Assembly (NCBI GenBank): GCA_963691655.1
Contig: OY829326.1
Span: 88,467,235 to 88,531,234, forward strand
DNA length: 64,000 bases
Reading direction: 5' to 3'
Source: Toxonevra muliebris
Taxonomy: Eukaryota > Arthropoda > Insecta > Diptera > Pallopteridae
The notes under the pieces were generated by a model. It was given only the letters and a program-made list of their open reading frames with translations, did not search any database and had not been told where the DNA came from. Both the position numbers and the translations under genes were made by a program. This document shows, one piece after another, positions 1 through 11,300 of this stretch (its first letter is position 1; each line of letters starts with the position of its first letter).

Positions 1-2080
1 TAAGTGATAAAATATTCCACAAAAATATTTGCCAAAAAATTTTACTAGGACAGTCCTTTCAAAAGAGACATTTTTAGGAACTAATGGGTTAAAATGTTCT
101 ACAGGAATGATCCTCGTAAAATTCTACTATTCGTCAGATTAAGATTTTTCTCAGATATCAATTTATAACTTTTTTTGCACTTAGTATTCAGCTCCCTTCG
201 ACCAAAAAATTAAAACTTTGACCCACTGTAAAAAAAAAAAAACTGAGATGTGCTGGAATATAAGTTTATTTTACAAAAATGGTCTATACAACATGCCCTT
301 TCAAGAATATAGGGTGGCTATTCAGTTGCAAAATGCTATTGGACTGTGTTATTTTAGCCTTGACATTCAACAAGAAATTTTGGAATTATCTCCACTGGAT
401 CAAAAATTATAGAATTCTTTCCGAAAATATCCTCTTTTTGACCACTGTGCGCCGTCTCAAACGTGTAGATATCTTTAATAAAAACAAATTCACAGGTAAA
501 ATAGGAAATAATAAAAATCACACATTTCAAACCTTTTAATTCGCTCTGGCGCACAGTGCTCCGTCGTTGGACAAAAATCAAAAAATTCATGAAAAAGAAA
601 CCTAAAATATTTGGTATCGTTTTAAAGGGAATTGTCCAAATAAGAGAAAACAATAACATTTTCAACATTTAAATCATTTTTGTGGGTACTGCAGCCAAAA
701 TGCATTCCTAGCTGTAATATAACAAATTAACTTTTATTGAAAAGATAAAAGACAAAACAAAAATATGTTTATCATTTCATTACGAAATAATAAAAAATAA
801 AAATGTATTATATTGTTAAACAGAATTTTTTTTTATAAATATATGAAATTTTACCATTTTTAAAAGTCGATAAAAAACGATTCCTTCGTTTTCCCTAAAA
901 AGTAAATACTGTGTCGTTTAATATCGACCTTTAACTAATGGGAAAACGTAAAATTTTATCCGCTTTTTAAATATTACCTTTTTTATAAATGCCTATAAGG
1001 CCATTTTTTTTCTTCTTCCGCATGTATTTATGTAAGGCAAATGAACTTTTTATCATTGAAAAAAAAAAACTGTTTATTTGCATTCTTTTTTTATTTATTT
1101 TTTATAATAAAATTTAAATTTTTTCAGGAAACGGTAAAAAAAAGGTTTTTACTTACTTATATGTACATTTAAAAATTATTTTTTGGAAATAATATGCTAT
1201 TATATAATAAATTTTTCAATTTTGAGTTATGTCACTTTTGTTGTTGGGGTGCGATGTGTTCAGAATGACTAACTATTTCATAAACATTGCTATTTTCGTT
1301 TTCTATCTTCTTCGCATTACCGTTACTTTTTCTATAAACGTAAGTAAACTATATTTAGAGTGTTTTAAAAAATTAATTAAAAAATGACGTTGAAAATAAC
1401 TTATAAAATTCTGACTTGAACAGTTGCAATAGGGGAGTTATATATAGGGGAGCTGGGGGTTGTGTTGTGCGAAGAAAAGTGTGGAAACTAAGACACAATA
1501 ATTATTTAGGAAACTGCAATAAATTATATTGTAGAAAAAAATGCTGCTGTATAACTTACAACTTCTTAAGACCACAAAAAAGGCATTCGGAGCCATAGTT
1601 TAAACGACATTTCTGAACAACTTAATAATATGGAAACAGCTTTTCAATTGTTTCTATTTCTGCATCTAATTATGTAGAACAAAAAATGAAACATATAATT
1701 GGCCGACTTTAATTGCCTAGAACAGGGAAGAGTTGGCAAAAAGTACGGTTTTCTTAAAAAGCGTAAGGTTTACAAAAAAACCGATTTCATTTTTGAAATC
1801 AGGATACTATTATTTATTGAGAAACGAAATTTTATTAAATTCTGACAAGTTCTTTTATTTTTGTTCCTCGCTTGTATGGAAACGGAGCACTGTGTGGCGG
1901 GAAGTGGAGCGTGAAAAAATTTTATGGCGGCGGATTTCCTTTTTTGGAATCCTAAAACAGATTCTCACAATGTTTGAGTAAAATCCGAAGTACCCTAACT
2001 TTGCCGACTAGACGATTTTACATATGTTTATGAAATTACTTAAAGGAAAAAATGAAAAAGTTTTTTTTTTTGTTGGCCTG
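1..2080. other. AT-rich intergenic DNA, no gene recognised
   Basis: No coding region, RNA gene or known element was recognised here. The only clear structure is a short inverted repeat (CACTGTGCGCC at 443-453 against GGCGCACAGTG at 548-558), about 115 bp end to end, which could be a small MITE or its remnant. The open frames in this stretch are short, overlap one another and show no motif. Confidence 0.5.
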
Positions 2081-2085
2081 TGTTA

Positions 2086-2091
2086 TTTATT
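2086..2091 (-). terminator. Polyadenylation signal of small-peptide gene copy 1
   Basis: AATAAA on the minus strand, 81 bp beyond the stop codon. The other three copies have the same signal at a similar distance. Confidence 0.45.
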
Positions 2092-2171
2092 GTTTAATTT
2101 TTTTGGAAACATTATTACAAAAATGAAATATACTCCAATAAAATTTCAATTTAATAGTAACGGTTGGTGTG

Positions 2172-2322
2172 TTACCCAATACAATTACAATCATCAGCGC
2201 AAGCCGTAAAAACGAGGTAACAGGTAGCCATGATGGCTCCAATCTAAAAAACATAAATTTAAGATTTAGTATTCAGAATGCTAGCAATTTTTACTTACAG
2301 TAACTTTTAGTGCAGTTTCCAT
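2172..2322 (-). CDS. Tiny secreted-peptide gene, copy 1 (two exons)
   Basis: Predicted 31-residue precursor. Exon 1 is 2322-2299 (METALKVT). The 55-bp intron 2298-2244 starts GTAAGT and ends TTTTTTAG. Exon 2 is 2243-2172 (IGAIMATCYLVFTACA, then DDCNCIG and TAA). The first 24 residues are hydrophobic with small residues at the end, like a signal peptide cleaved after A-C-A, leaving a seven-residue peptide with two cysteines. A TATA box (TATAAAAA, 2384-2377) lies about 55 bp upstream and AATAAA (2091-2086) about 80 bp after the stop. Exon structure, spacing and leader match three other minus-strand copies near 10.0, 51.7 and 56.5 kb, which is the main evidence that the gene is real. The very short tail may mean this copy is truncated. 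Function unknown; a secreted peptide is an inference from the leader. Confidence 0.55.
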
Positions 2323-2376
2323 TTTAAACCGGCTAGAAACTGAATTCTTAATGATTTCAAAATGAAAATACTCGTA

Positions 2377-2390
2377 TTTTTATATTTAAA
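2377..2390 (-). promoter_or_regulatory. TATA box of small-peptide gene copy 1
   Basis: TATAAAAA directly preceded by a TTTAAA-type sequence, about 55-65 bp before the ATG. The motif and spacing are kept in the other copies. A TTTTCATT stretch just downstream is a possible initiator. Confidence 0.5.
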
Positions 2391-2548
2391 TTTAACTTAA
2401 AGTTTTTCGTCATAACTAATAAAGTTTGTTACGGTTGCTATTATAAAGCAAACAATATCGGCTTGATTATTAAAAGAATTTCTCAAGCTATAAAACATTT
2501 ATCGATTAGTTCCAGAAACTAGAGCACTTGACATTTTAAGTATTGCAC

Positions 2549-2568
2549 GTGTACTTGAGAGCTCGGAT
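2549..2568 (-). promoter_or_regulatory. Conserved upstream block, copy 1
   Basis: A block containing GTACTTGAGAGCTCGGAT about 230 bp before the ATG. It aligns with GTACTCGAAAGTCGGGAT at 10314-10331 and GTACTCGAGAGTCTGGAT at 56840-56857, at nearly the same distance from their genes. It may be a cis-element or simply residual duplicate similarity. Confidence 0.3.
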
Positions 2569-2629
2569 AGCTTACTGACATTAGCTATTTAGTAACAGCG
2601 ATATCAATGTAGTATGAGGTGATAAGTTT

Positions 2630-2880
2630 ATTCAAAATAATGCAAATCAAAGGATTAGTTTATACTTGAGAGATAGATTTTAGAGGGCGATTTTAAAGAG
2701 CTCTTTATCATTGAGGTTTCATCTGGAGTACCTCAAGGTAGTCATTATGGTCTAATTTTATTCCTTATTTAAATTAATGATCTTCCATCTGTAATCGGTC
2801 ACTCAAAAATCTTATTGTATGCTGATTATGTAAAACTATTTCACATTATATACTGAAGAAGAGTAATGTTAAATGTAATA
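2630..2880 (+). pseudogene. Non-LTR reverse transcriptase fragment (CR1/Jockey type)
   Basis: Plus-strand reading gives SSGVPQGSHYG, then an INDLPSV block and LLYADYVKLF. These are the conserved GVPQGS and FADD blocks of non-LTR reverse transcriptases. The catalytic ADD is changed to ADY and stops interrupt the frame, so it is a dead scrap. It lies just upstream of small-peptide gene copy 1 and marks where the duplicated gene flank is cut off. Confidence 0.7.
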
Positions 2881-3395
2881 TTCTTGACCAAATTGCTAAA
2901 CGATGACATACATTTTGAGTTTCTGCTGTCAAAGGTCGAAATGCACAGAAAAGTATGGAGGATATTTCACCATAAGTAGCTGACCCCCTACCTGCGCTCT
3001 ACAATCTACCTGCGTGCAACAATCGCTAAATTCAAAAAAATAGATTAGACCTTAGTGCAAGTCTTGCATCATTGCAAATGCAAAATACGTTTATTGTTTT
3101 AAATCATGCAAGTATTTTCATACTATGTAAAATGTAAGAATAACTGTAACGTAAGTGTAAGATAACTATAACGTCCAGTTCCCCTCTCGCTCACACTTCT
3201 GCGCGGCATGACTGTGCTACTCTAAACAACAAAGAGAAGAGAGAAAAGAAGAAGAGAGGGAGAAATTAAAATACGAGCGGAGTTTGTTTGTTTATGTTTC
3301 GATCAATTTACTCACACATATATGTACATTTGAAAACAAAATGTGTGTGTACATTTATTATTTGTTGGTGTTAAACGTGTGGAGATCGACTATAC

Positions 3396-4072
3396 CAGTG
3401 CTGTCGTTGTCACTTCAATTGAAGTTTTTCACTTCACTTTCAAGACACTTAGTCACTTCCTCTTTCATAAAAACACTTCGGTTTCCCAGTTTCAATGAAA
3501 GACTAAAATCAATAAGAAAAAATCAAAATATGCTCATCTCTGTAATATGCTCCGACTGTAGCCAGATCGGTGTGTTTGAATTTATATCCCCTATAAAAAG
3601 TAAAATGATACCATTTAGCATCCTTTAGTATATTCTGAGACCTTTTGTGTTTATTTAAATACCAATGTAGCAACACGGATGACGCACTGTCATATAATTT
3701 ATTAGAATTTTGTTGAAAATTAAGAGGTAGACGATTTAGAAGGCGAGTAGAGGATTTTATTTCTAAATGATTTTATGCAAAAAACGCAACAGTTTCGAAG
3801 AATTCTCCCATTTTGTTTTTGGCTTGAAAAATTCCCTAAAACAAATTATGTACCCACATTCAAAAAGTTTTGTCGGAGCCTTATCGTGTCTGCCACACGG
3901 TAACGCTCAACCAAAAGTTTTTTTTTTCGCAAACTAAGCACATAAAACCAGATAAATTGTGAAAAAATGTCAATTTCTTATTACGCATCAAAAAACACTT
4001 CACTTTTTTAAAAATCACTTAGATTTTTTAAGAATTTTCACTTCACAAAAAAATTTCAAAACGACATCCCTG
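3396..4072. mobile_element. hAT-type MITE inside Rpt-A copy 1
   Basis: Starts CAGTGCTGTCGTT and ends AACGACATCCCTG, imperfect inverted termini. It is flanked by an exact 8-bp direct repeat GACTATAC (3388-3395 and 4073-4080). Rpt-A copy 2 has the empty site with a single GACTATAC. The 8-bp duplication and CAG terminus fit the hAT superfamily. The interior carries many CACTT/AAGTG motifs and no coding region. Confidence 0.85.
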
Positions 4073-4657
4073 GACTATACCATATAAGCAGAGAAGTCGC
4101 CGTAGCAAAGTTTGGTAGGTTTTGTATTCCGTTAGTTAGACTGGATTAAAATTAAATATTTTTTAAAATATAAAAACAATACAAAATGATAAGTAGTAAG
4201 GAATCAAGGTTTCAATAAAGGTATAAACAAAATGTAGTGATAATGATAGCAAACCACGACATTATAAAAATTTTGCTTTGTACATTAACCTTAGAAAGGC
4301 AATGCATTTTTTAACTATGTAAAAGCAAAAATGTTAAACAGAGAAAATCAAACTTATTTATTATAAAATCACTTATTTACTTCAATAAAAACACATTGTT
4401 TCTTATTTTTATTAAACAAGTTAAGACAACTCTGCTCGGTGCTTTTAAAAAGTAGTGGGGTGACTGGTCACCCCTGTTGCCTTTCTAAGGTAAAATGCGG
4501 AAAGCACTTACCGTCGCCTGAGAATTGATTTGTCGGATGTGTGTACAAATTCATATACCTATATGTCAAATCAATTCTCAGGCGACGTTATGTAAAATTT
4601 TCACATCTAATAAAATTTCAAATCGACAGGAAGAAAAACTTAAAGCGCGGAAAAAAA

Positions 4658-4837
4658 ATGCAATTGCGTTTATGCGAGCATATCATACCCAATGCTTTGA
4701 GTAAAAGAAAAATAATGCAACTACAAAATATCAGCCCTATTTACAATTTGGTGCAAATGCAAAATATTTCTGCTATCACAACAACAAATATTTGCATTTG
4801 CAAATTTTTATTCCATATCGCAAGATATGGAATATAA
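4658..4837 (+). other. Small open frame conserved inside Rpt-A (copy 1)
   Basis: A 59-codon frame starting MQLRLCEHIIPNALSKRK. The homologous part of Rpt-A copy 2 (8468-8686) is also open, starts MQLQLRIYEHIVPDAFSKR, and differs by an in-frame 6-bp indel. The frames then diverge near their ends. No domain recognised. It may be a captured exon or chance. A degenerate, non-open relative of the 3' part appears near 54480-54600. Confidence 0.25.
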
Positions 4838-5564
4838 ATTGCAAGACCGTTTGCAATTTATAGTGAATTGGGCTATTTTATATAAAAGATAATAATATCT
4901 AATAAATTTTTAAGTTTGTAAAAGAATTGTTTATCTATATATATTATTATATATTTGATTATAGATTAAATCCAGATATATGGCTATACGTACCTACGTG
5001 AGCTTATGAATATGGCATTCAGTTGGCTTAACTGTTTACAGATCAAATATCTTGCGTGCCTTGCACGCATCCATTGTTTTTTTCTTCACTTTAGTGCCTG
5101 CGATAACTACACTCATACTGATTGTAACTTATTTTTGTTTGTTTTGTTTTAGATCTGTGGAAAATCCAAAACATGTCCCACCAGTAAGATCCGTTTTTTT
5201 TGAAGAGGGCAACTGTAATACCAATTTTAGTTTACTTAAAATTATAATATTTTTTTTTAACATTTTTGTATATTGTTAAAGTAATAAAATATACTTTTCA
5301 TTTAAAAACAAAAGTCTTAAAAACTCGTCAAATTCAAAGGCGCTAGGCCAGAAGGTCCCCTTAAGTATGTCTTATTATAGGAGAGCCACTCTAACCTAAT
5401 CTAGGGTTTTGCGACTATCCCAAAAATCCCATTTTCCCCAATAAAACGCTCTTTTTATTCCATTAAAAACCAAAATAAAAATGCCGGAAAATCCCATTTA
5501 CAAATATTAATTAAAAAATGTGTTTTCAATAGCAATTCATAAAAATTTAAATAAACAAAATGTT

Positions 5565-5845
5565 AATATGCCCCGTTTTTAAAACGGACTGAAAGCAATG
5601 GAAGTACAAAATAATTTCTTCTAGCCCCATAGAGATTTATAGCCTCATACAGATTCCTAACCCCATACAGATTGTCCTGAAAATTTGTATTTGTGAATTT
5701 TAGTAGGTATTGATTTGATTTTAAACAAAAAACGTGGGTCGCATACGATAGAAAATTGATTGATGTATAGTTCACCTAAGCCTCTTGCAATTTTATCTCT
5801 ACCATATGCGTCCCACGTTCCCTTTGGAATACCAAAATCAGTCGA
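5565..5845 (-). repeat. Dispersed repeat Rpt-C, copy 1
   Basis: Minus-strand copy of a repeat seen at 24455-24612 and 58700-58925 (both plus). Landmarks are ATGCGTCCCACGTT, a TTTAAATCA block and two or three degenerate copies of CTGTATGGGGTTAGGA. Noncoding, boundaries approximate. Confidence 0.65.
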
Positions 5846-5849
5846 TTGC

Positions 5850-7570
5850 CGGCAGAATGTTCTAGGAAAATCCAATCAAATATTTGTTTTTATGCGCCAA
5901 AACTTATTTCAGTATTTTCAAACGATTCCATTTTTAATAGATTTTGTATTTTTCTGCACAAAAATTTTATATTTATATCGCAAACAAAAGAAAGAACAAT
6001 TGAAAAAAATAAACTGCAAAGTTGCATTGTTTTAAGTTGTTGTTGCAAAGTTGTATTTTGTATAAGAGCCAACAAATTTTTAAACTATTGTGAAACTTTA
6101 CAGCATTACACCTTGTGAATCACCTAAATATCTCACAAAATGATCCATAAAAAATTTTAGCCATGATTTTCGAATTCAGCGTACAGTGTTTCGAGTAGAA
6201 CAAGCTAGCTGTACAAAATTGTTTTTGTACTTTTTTATATTCTTTGGGTCGAGATAAAAAATTGTATTGGAGCAAGGGCTGCAAATGCACCCTTGAACTG
6301 CAATGGGTTAATTAATGTTGTTATTTACTTTGCTAACTTAAAAACGCCATAATTTTGAAAGTTCTAAAGCTAGGGAACCAAGAAAACATATTAAATAAAA
6401 CAATGTTTATAACATTGGGTTACAAAAAAACAAAGTTACAGGTGATGCAATTGCAAAAATTACATTTTTCTTGCAATTTTTGATTTTCCGGTGGACTTTA
6501 CTCCCAAAAAAGTAAAAGAATTGCTTTTTTAGGATGCAGTTTTTTTTCGTAATATATTTTCTGCAAATTTTCCGTACAATGTTTCTACCATCGACAAACA
6601 GGTAAATCAGATAAATATTTACATTTTATGTATTTTAAGACCTCAATATTGAAAATAGTGACAGGGAAATTTTTCTGATACATTTCCTTTGCATACAAAG
6701 TTTGTATAAAATTAAAAAAAATAATAATAGCACTTACAATTAAACTCAACAAAAATATTTATTAATTTTTCCTTCAAAACAAAGCACATTTCTGGTGCTA
6801 AATTACAACTCAAAAATAAACATAGGAAAGAAATTAAACTCTGCTCGTTAGAAGTTCAGGAATATTCACTTTACTTTTCAACTGATTTTAGTTCTTTTCT
6901 AAAAATCGCTCCTTTAACCTTACGCTAATGCCCCACATTTTGTTAATATTCTCTGAAAACTTTGCAATTTTTTTTTTTTGCAGCTCTCTTAGGGAATTTT
7001 CATTTGCATCGAAAAGATCGACTTTGTAGCGAATAAATCGAAAAAGGTTTGAATTTTTTGTAATAGAATATTCACATTCTAGAAAATTGAAAAAAAAATT
7101 GTTTAACTTTGCCCAATAACAAAAATTTAACTATAAGTAACTATAATCTGGCTAGACCGACTATAACTTTCTTATTAGTTTCCAATAAGTTTAGCCATAA
7201 CTCTCTTTCTTTTACAGACCCTACTGTAAATAAATGCATTAAATAAAGTAAACATTAAAAACAAAGAAACAAACAGAGAAACAAGAGTTTTAGAGTATTT
7301 AAGGATGTAGTCTGGTGTTCGAGTTTCAACAAATCGATTACTTTTTTAATGTATTTCAAGTACAATATACCATATTGAGATTATATTGTAAAAATTTCAG
7401 ACCAAAATATTAACAAAGTTATAGCACATAATCTGGAGCGCCTGATAAATGCGCACTGCAAGTTGTTGAAACTTTAAAAGGGTTTTTCTAGAAAATATTG
7501 GTTGCTGAGCCAATATAAGCTTAATTTTGATTGTTGTGAGTTTTTCTGAATTTTTACTGCGCTATCTCGC
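5850..7570. other. AT-rich intergenic DNA, nothing recognised
   Basis: No element termini, splice-supported exon or coding similarity was seen. The few open frames overlap in opposite directions and lack motifs. Confidence 0.5.
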
Positions 7571-8893
7571 TTTTTGATGTGTAAACATTTTAGCTCACGG
7601 TATGGGCAAAATTTCAAATGTGTAAAATGTAACAATAACTGTATCGTAAGATGTAAGATAACTGTAACGTCCAGTTCCCGTCTCGCTCACACTACTGCGC
7701 GGCATGACTGTGCTACTCTAAACAACAAAGAGAAGAGAGAAGAGAAGAAGAGAGGGAGAAATTAAAATACGAGCGGAGTTTGTTTATGTTTCGATCAATT
7801 TACTCACACATATATGTACATACGAAAACAAAATGTGTGTGTACATTTATTAGTGGCAGAATTATTTGTTGGTGTTAAACGTGTGGAGATCGACTATACC
7901 ATACAAGCAGAGAAATCGCCGTAGCAAACACAAGCGTTTGATAGGTTTTGAATTCGGTTAGTTAGATTGGGTTAAAATTACATATTTTTTAAAATATAAA
8001 AACAATACAAAATTATAATAATAAAGAATCTAGGTTTCAATATATGTATAAACCAATTGTAGTAATAATGATAGCAAACCACGGCATTATAAAAATTTTG
8101 CTTTGTACATTAACCTTAGAAAGGCAACACTTTTTTATCTATGTAAATAGCAAAAATGTTAAACAGAAAAAATCAAACTTATTTATTATAAAATCACTTA
8201 TTTACTTCAAAGTAAATACATTGATTATTATTTTTATTAAATGCAGTTAAGGCAAATCTCTTTGCGGTGCTTTTAAAAAGTAGTGGAGTGACTGGTCACC
8301 ACTGTTGCTTTTCTAAGGTTAAATAAGGAAAGCATTTATCGTTGCCTGAGAATTGATTTTGCGTATGTGTGTACAAATTCATATACCTATACGACGTTAT
8401 GTAAAATTTTCAAATCTAATAAAATTTCAAATCGACAAGAAAAAAAACTTAAAGCGCGGAAAAAAAGATGCAATTGCAGTTGCGTATATACGAGCATATC
8501 GTGCCCGATGCATTCAGTAAAAGAAAAATGATTCAACTACAACATATCAGCCCTATTCACGATTTGGTGCAAATGCAAGATATTTCTGTTATCACAACAA
8601 CAACCACATACGATATGGAACAAAAATTTGCATTTGCATTGATGAAAGGCCATTTGCAATTTATAGTGAATTGGGATATTACATAAATGTATATAAAAGA
8701 TAATGATATCTAATAAATTTTTAAGTTTATAAAAGAATTCTTTTAATTTGAATTATTTACCTAAGCATATAGATTATACATCAAATCCCTATAAATGACT
8801 ATACATATGTGAGCTTATGTATATGGCATTCAGTTGGTTTAACTGTTTACACATCAAATTTCTTGCGTGCCTTGCACGCATCCATTGTTTTTT
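7571..8893 (+). repeat. Dispersed repeat Rpt-A, copy 2 (most complete)
   Basis: The fullest copy and the one without the MITE, so it provides the empty target site (single GACTATAC). It begins with GATGTGTAAACATTTTAGC and near its end has AACTGTTTACACATC, suggesting short inverted ends. It ends like copy 1 with GCGTGCCTTGCACGCATC. A GTGACTGGTCACC palindrome occurs in the middle of both plus-strand copies. Confidence 0.75.
8468..8686 (+). other. Small open frame conserved inside Rpt-A (copy 2)
   Basis: A 72-codon frame starting MQLQLRIYEHIVPDAFSKR, homologous to the frame at 4658. The copies share LSKRK/FSKRK, QLQ.ISPI and LVQMQ.IS blocks. No domain or signal peptide is visible. Coding status is unproven; it may be an old captured exon. 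Confidence 0.25.
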
Positions 8894-9830
8894 TTTATTC
8901 CATTTTTCTTTAAGTTCATCGTTAACTTGTTTTCTTTTGGCATGTTACAAAGAACGTTTTAAGATATGTTATCCGCATTTTGTTATCTTGGTGGCTTGGT
9001 AGCATGACTTGGCTAATTAACTTGAATTCCTTGATGGCTTCCAAAAGGAATCTGGATGAAGTCATCAGGTTTGCCAATTGTTGTATATATTTGTTTTTGT
9101 TGTTGTTGCTGCATAGTCGCTGCAGTTTTTTAATTTAATTTTGATGTATCTAACAATATATTACCTTTGGGCGACACTCATGGTTACTTAAAGTATTTTT
9201 ATACCCGTTTTCCTATTAGTTAGTTTGTGCACAAATCCAGAAAATTTAATGCTAAACTTTCACACCACGCGGCGCTGCTTACTGCATTGATATCAGCAAT
9301 TACAGATCAGACAACTGATCGGATTAACACTTCGAATTTGAGTGGAAATAAAAGCAAAAATTTTGCGCGGGAATATTTAGTTATTTTTGAGGCGAATTTA
9401 ATTAATTGTTCACCGAAAATTCAGTAAATATTTTATATTTTTTATTATAGTGTGCAGGTTAACGATCATGGATAGAATTTAAACGCGTCGTTAAACCATC
9501 GCAGATCACTTTGAAGACGAATTACAGTTTAATATGTAGAATTTCTGTCTGAAACGACCTTGAAATGGAACAGAAAAATTACACACCTTTCCGTAGTTAG
9601 TCGGTTGCCGAATGACTTATGGACTGACCTGATAATTATTTAATATCAAAATCTATAGGTTTTTTTCCCTAAAAATGCCAAATTGAAGGTTTTTTTTGGT
9701 ACATATAAAGGAAAATAGCTTTCGCAATCTGGCAACAGTGATTTTAAATAATTAATCTGAAATGTGAACTGCCAAATTTGGAAGAAATTTGTAAAAATAT
9801 TTTCCAAATTAAATTTTGTTTTGTTAATTA

Positions 9831-9840
9831 TTTATTTATT
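9831..9840 (-). terminator. Polyadenylation signals of small-peptide gene copy 2
   Basis: Two overlapping AATAAA hexamers on the minus strand, about 75-85 bp after the stop codon, matching the position in the other copies. Confidence 0.45.
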
Positions 9841-9914
9841 TTTTTCCTTTTTGGGAAATATATTACAAAATTGTAAGATATTCCAATGAAAATCATATTT
9901 AAGGAAATCTTCAG

Positions 9915-10100
9915 TTAGTGGGGGAAAAAAGGTGGGAACACGGGCGGACGAGTTGTGTAAGCGTAAGTTGTTGCGAGGTAACAAATTACCATGATGGCTC
10001 CAATCTAAAAATAATAAACATTCAATATATCAAATATTAATTTTTGGTATTCAAAATGTAAAGAACTTTTACTTACAGCAAATTTTAGTGCAGTTTCCAT
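9915..10100 (-). CDS. Tiny proline-rich secreted-peptide gene, copy 2 (two exons)
   Basis: Predicted 37-residue precursor, the best preserved member. Exon 1 is 10100-10077 (METALKFA). The 72-bp intron 10076-10005 starts GTAAGT and ends TTTTTAG. Exon 2 is 10004-9915 and ends in TAA. Its first part (IGAIMVICYLATTYA) completes a hydrophobic leader with an A-X-A-like end. The remainder is YTTRPPVFPPFFPH, 14 residues with five prolines. Proline-rich short secreted peptides in insects are often antimicrobial, but no known family is recognised and that role is only an inference. A TATA box is at 10172-10155, AATAAA is 75-85 bp past the stop, and a conserved block lies about 220 bp upstream. The copies at 51.7 and 56.5 kb share promoter, splice sites and 3' end, which supports transcription. 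The start is the only ATG that gives the shared leader. Confidence 0.65.
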
Positions 10101-10154
10101 TTTAAATCGACGGTTAACTGAATTCTTTATGGTCCCACAATGAAAATACTCACA

Positions 10155-10172
10155 TTTTTATACTTAAATATA
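10155..10172 (-). promoter_or_regulatory. TATA box region of small-peptide gene copy 2
   Basis: TATATTTAAG followed directly by TATAAAAA, 55-72 bp before the ATG. A TTTTCATTG initiator-like sequence sits about 31 bp downstream of the first motif, the usual TATA-to-start spacing. The same arrangement occurs at copy 3. Confidence 0.55.
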
Positions 10173-10311
10173 ACCAAAGATTTAAACTAATAAATTTTAT
10201 TACAATTGTTAGTAACTATTAAAGAATTTATCACGCTATTAAAAAATTTTTAACATTTATTGATTAGCTACACAAACAATGTGAGTGTCACGGATGTTTT
10301 TGGTATTACCC

Positions 10312-10331
10312 GGGTACTCGAAAGTCGGGAT
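10312..10331 (-). promoter_or_regulatory. Conserved upstream block, copy 2
   Basis: Contains GGGTACTCGAAAGTCGGGAT, 212-231 bp before the ATG. It aligns with blocks upstream of copies 1 and 4. A candidate cis-element. Confidence 0.3.
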
Positions 10332-11216
10332 GGCATTAGTTGATTACAGGAATATTAATTCAACAAGATCTGATATGTGCTTTTAATGGACGTCTCCACT
10401 TAGGAAACTAAAAATACTTCTTATTTTTTTAAGAGAAAAGTCATGACTTGACTGAGATAATATCTTCAGTTTTGTTACAAAATGAATTTAACTGGCTTTT
10501 ATAAATGTTTATAATCAAGACAACAACAGTGTATTTAGGAACAGGCATATCAGATGGCTGTTTCGAAAGCCCGCACGATTCCTCGTCAGTGATCTTAGCG
10601 ATAGCTCTTAGAGGTATTTCAACATTCTATATAATCTGCGTTTTATTCGCCACTTGCTTCTAGTTTTGTATAACTAGCAGCTATAATAATTGTATGGGAA
10701 AACAGCAACAAAAGCCCCAGAGATAACATGTATAATTATAGCTGTTATATATACTTAAAAAGTTGTTTAACTACATCAAATTCTATTGTGAACTGCTGGC
10801 AAAAAAACAAAAAAGAAAAAGATTCATGTCTGCTGGTGAAAAGAAGCTAAAATCATCGTTAAGTATTCTTATAAAGAGTAAAAACTAAAAACAATGCCCA
10901 CGATTGACAGAATGGCTGGGATTTTTCACCTCAAGCTGCTGAGCAGTTTCATTGTGAATAAAAATATATTGAAAAAGAGACTTAACAACTTGATCGTTTT
11001 ATTCGCACATGTTAAACTAGCTGGCGAATACAACGCAGCTATAAGTTACCCCCTAAAATGAATTTTCCAAATTTTACAGGTTTTTACCTTTTGATATTTG
11101 GAGTACTGTTTCCAGAATTTGTAATTTAAACTGAAACAAAGACAGATAGTAAGTTTTCGGTGTATGTCTCAAAAACTTTCGGTACAAATGGAAGTGGGCA
11201 CGGTTAATCATAATCC

Positions 11217-11300
11217 AGCGGTTCTCAACTGTTTTCGTCCTGCGCCCCCCTTTTTGAATTAGTGCCAAGCCCGCGCCTCCCCCACTTTGATTTTTACACA
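11217..11300. mobile_element. hAT-like element terminus
   Basis: CAGCGGTTCTCAAC followed by a C-rich CTGCGCCCCCC stretch. CAG-GGTTCTCAA termini are typical of hAT elements related to the Charlie group. It interrupts the duplicated block directly after TAATCATAATC, where the paralogous copy near 57365 continues uninterrupted. The opposite end was not found, so the element's extent is unknown. Confidence 0.5.

Larger units (their letters stand above)
3121..5085 (+). repeat. Dispersed repeat Rpt-A, copy 1
   Basis: Long interspersed repeat, also present at 7571-8893 (same strand) and 18145-19213 (opposite strand). Shared landmarks are a purine-rich AGAGAAGAGAGAAAAGAAG tract, CTCACACATATATGTACAT, and a closing TTGCGTGCCTTGCACGCATC. 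The 5' end found in the other copies (GATGTGTAAACATTTTAGC) is missing here. In copy 2 the two ends carry GATGTGTAAACA and TGTTTACACATC, so the unit may be bounded by short inverted repeats. A MITE at 3396-4072 interrupts it. Confidence 0.75.
9036..11216 (-). repeat. Segmental duplication unit 2 carrying small-peptide gene copy 2
   Basis: The part up to about 10290 matches 50993-52033, and the part from about 9800 to 11216 matches 56395-57370. Landmarks include CCACGCGGCGCTG, TATACCCGTTTTCCTATTAG, the gene itself, and GTAAGTTTTCGGTGTATGTC near the far end. The gene and about 1 kb on each side were therefore copied together. Confidence 0.8.

Noticed and set aside
3284..3628. 114-codon frame in Rpt-A copy 1
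   Set aside because: Runs across the MITE junction at 3396, so it joins unrelated sequences; the inverted copy gives a similar but differently ending frame.
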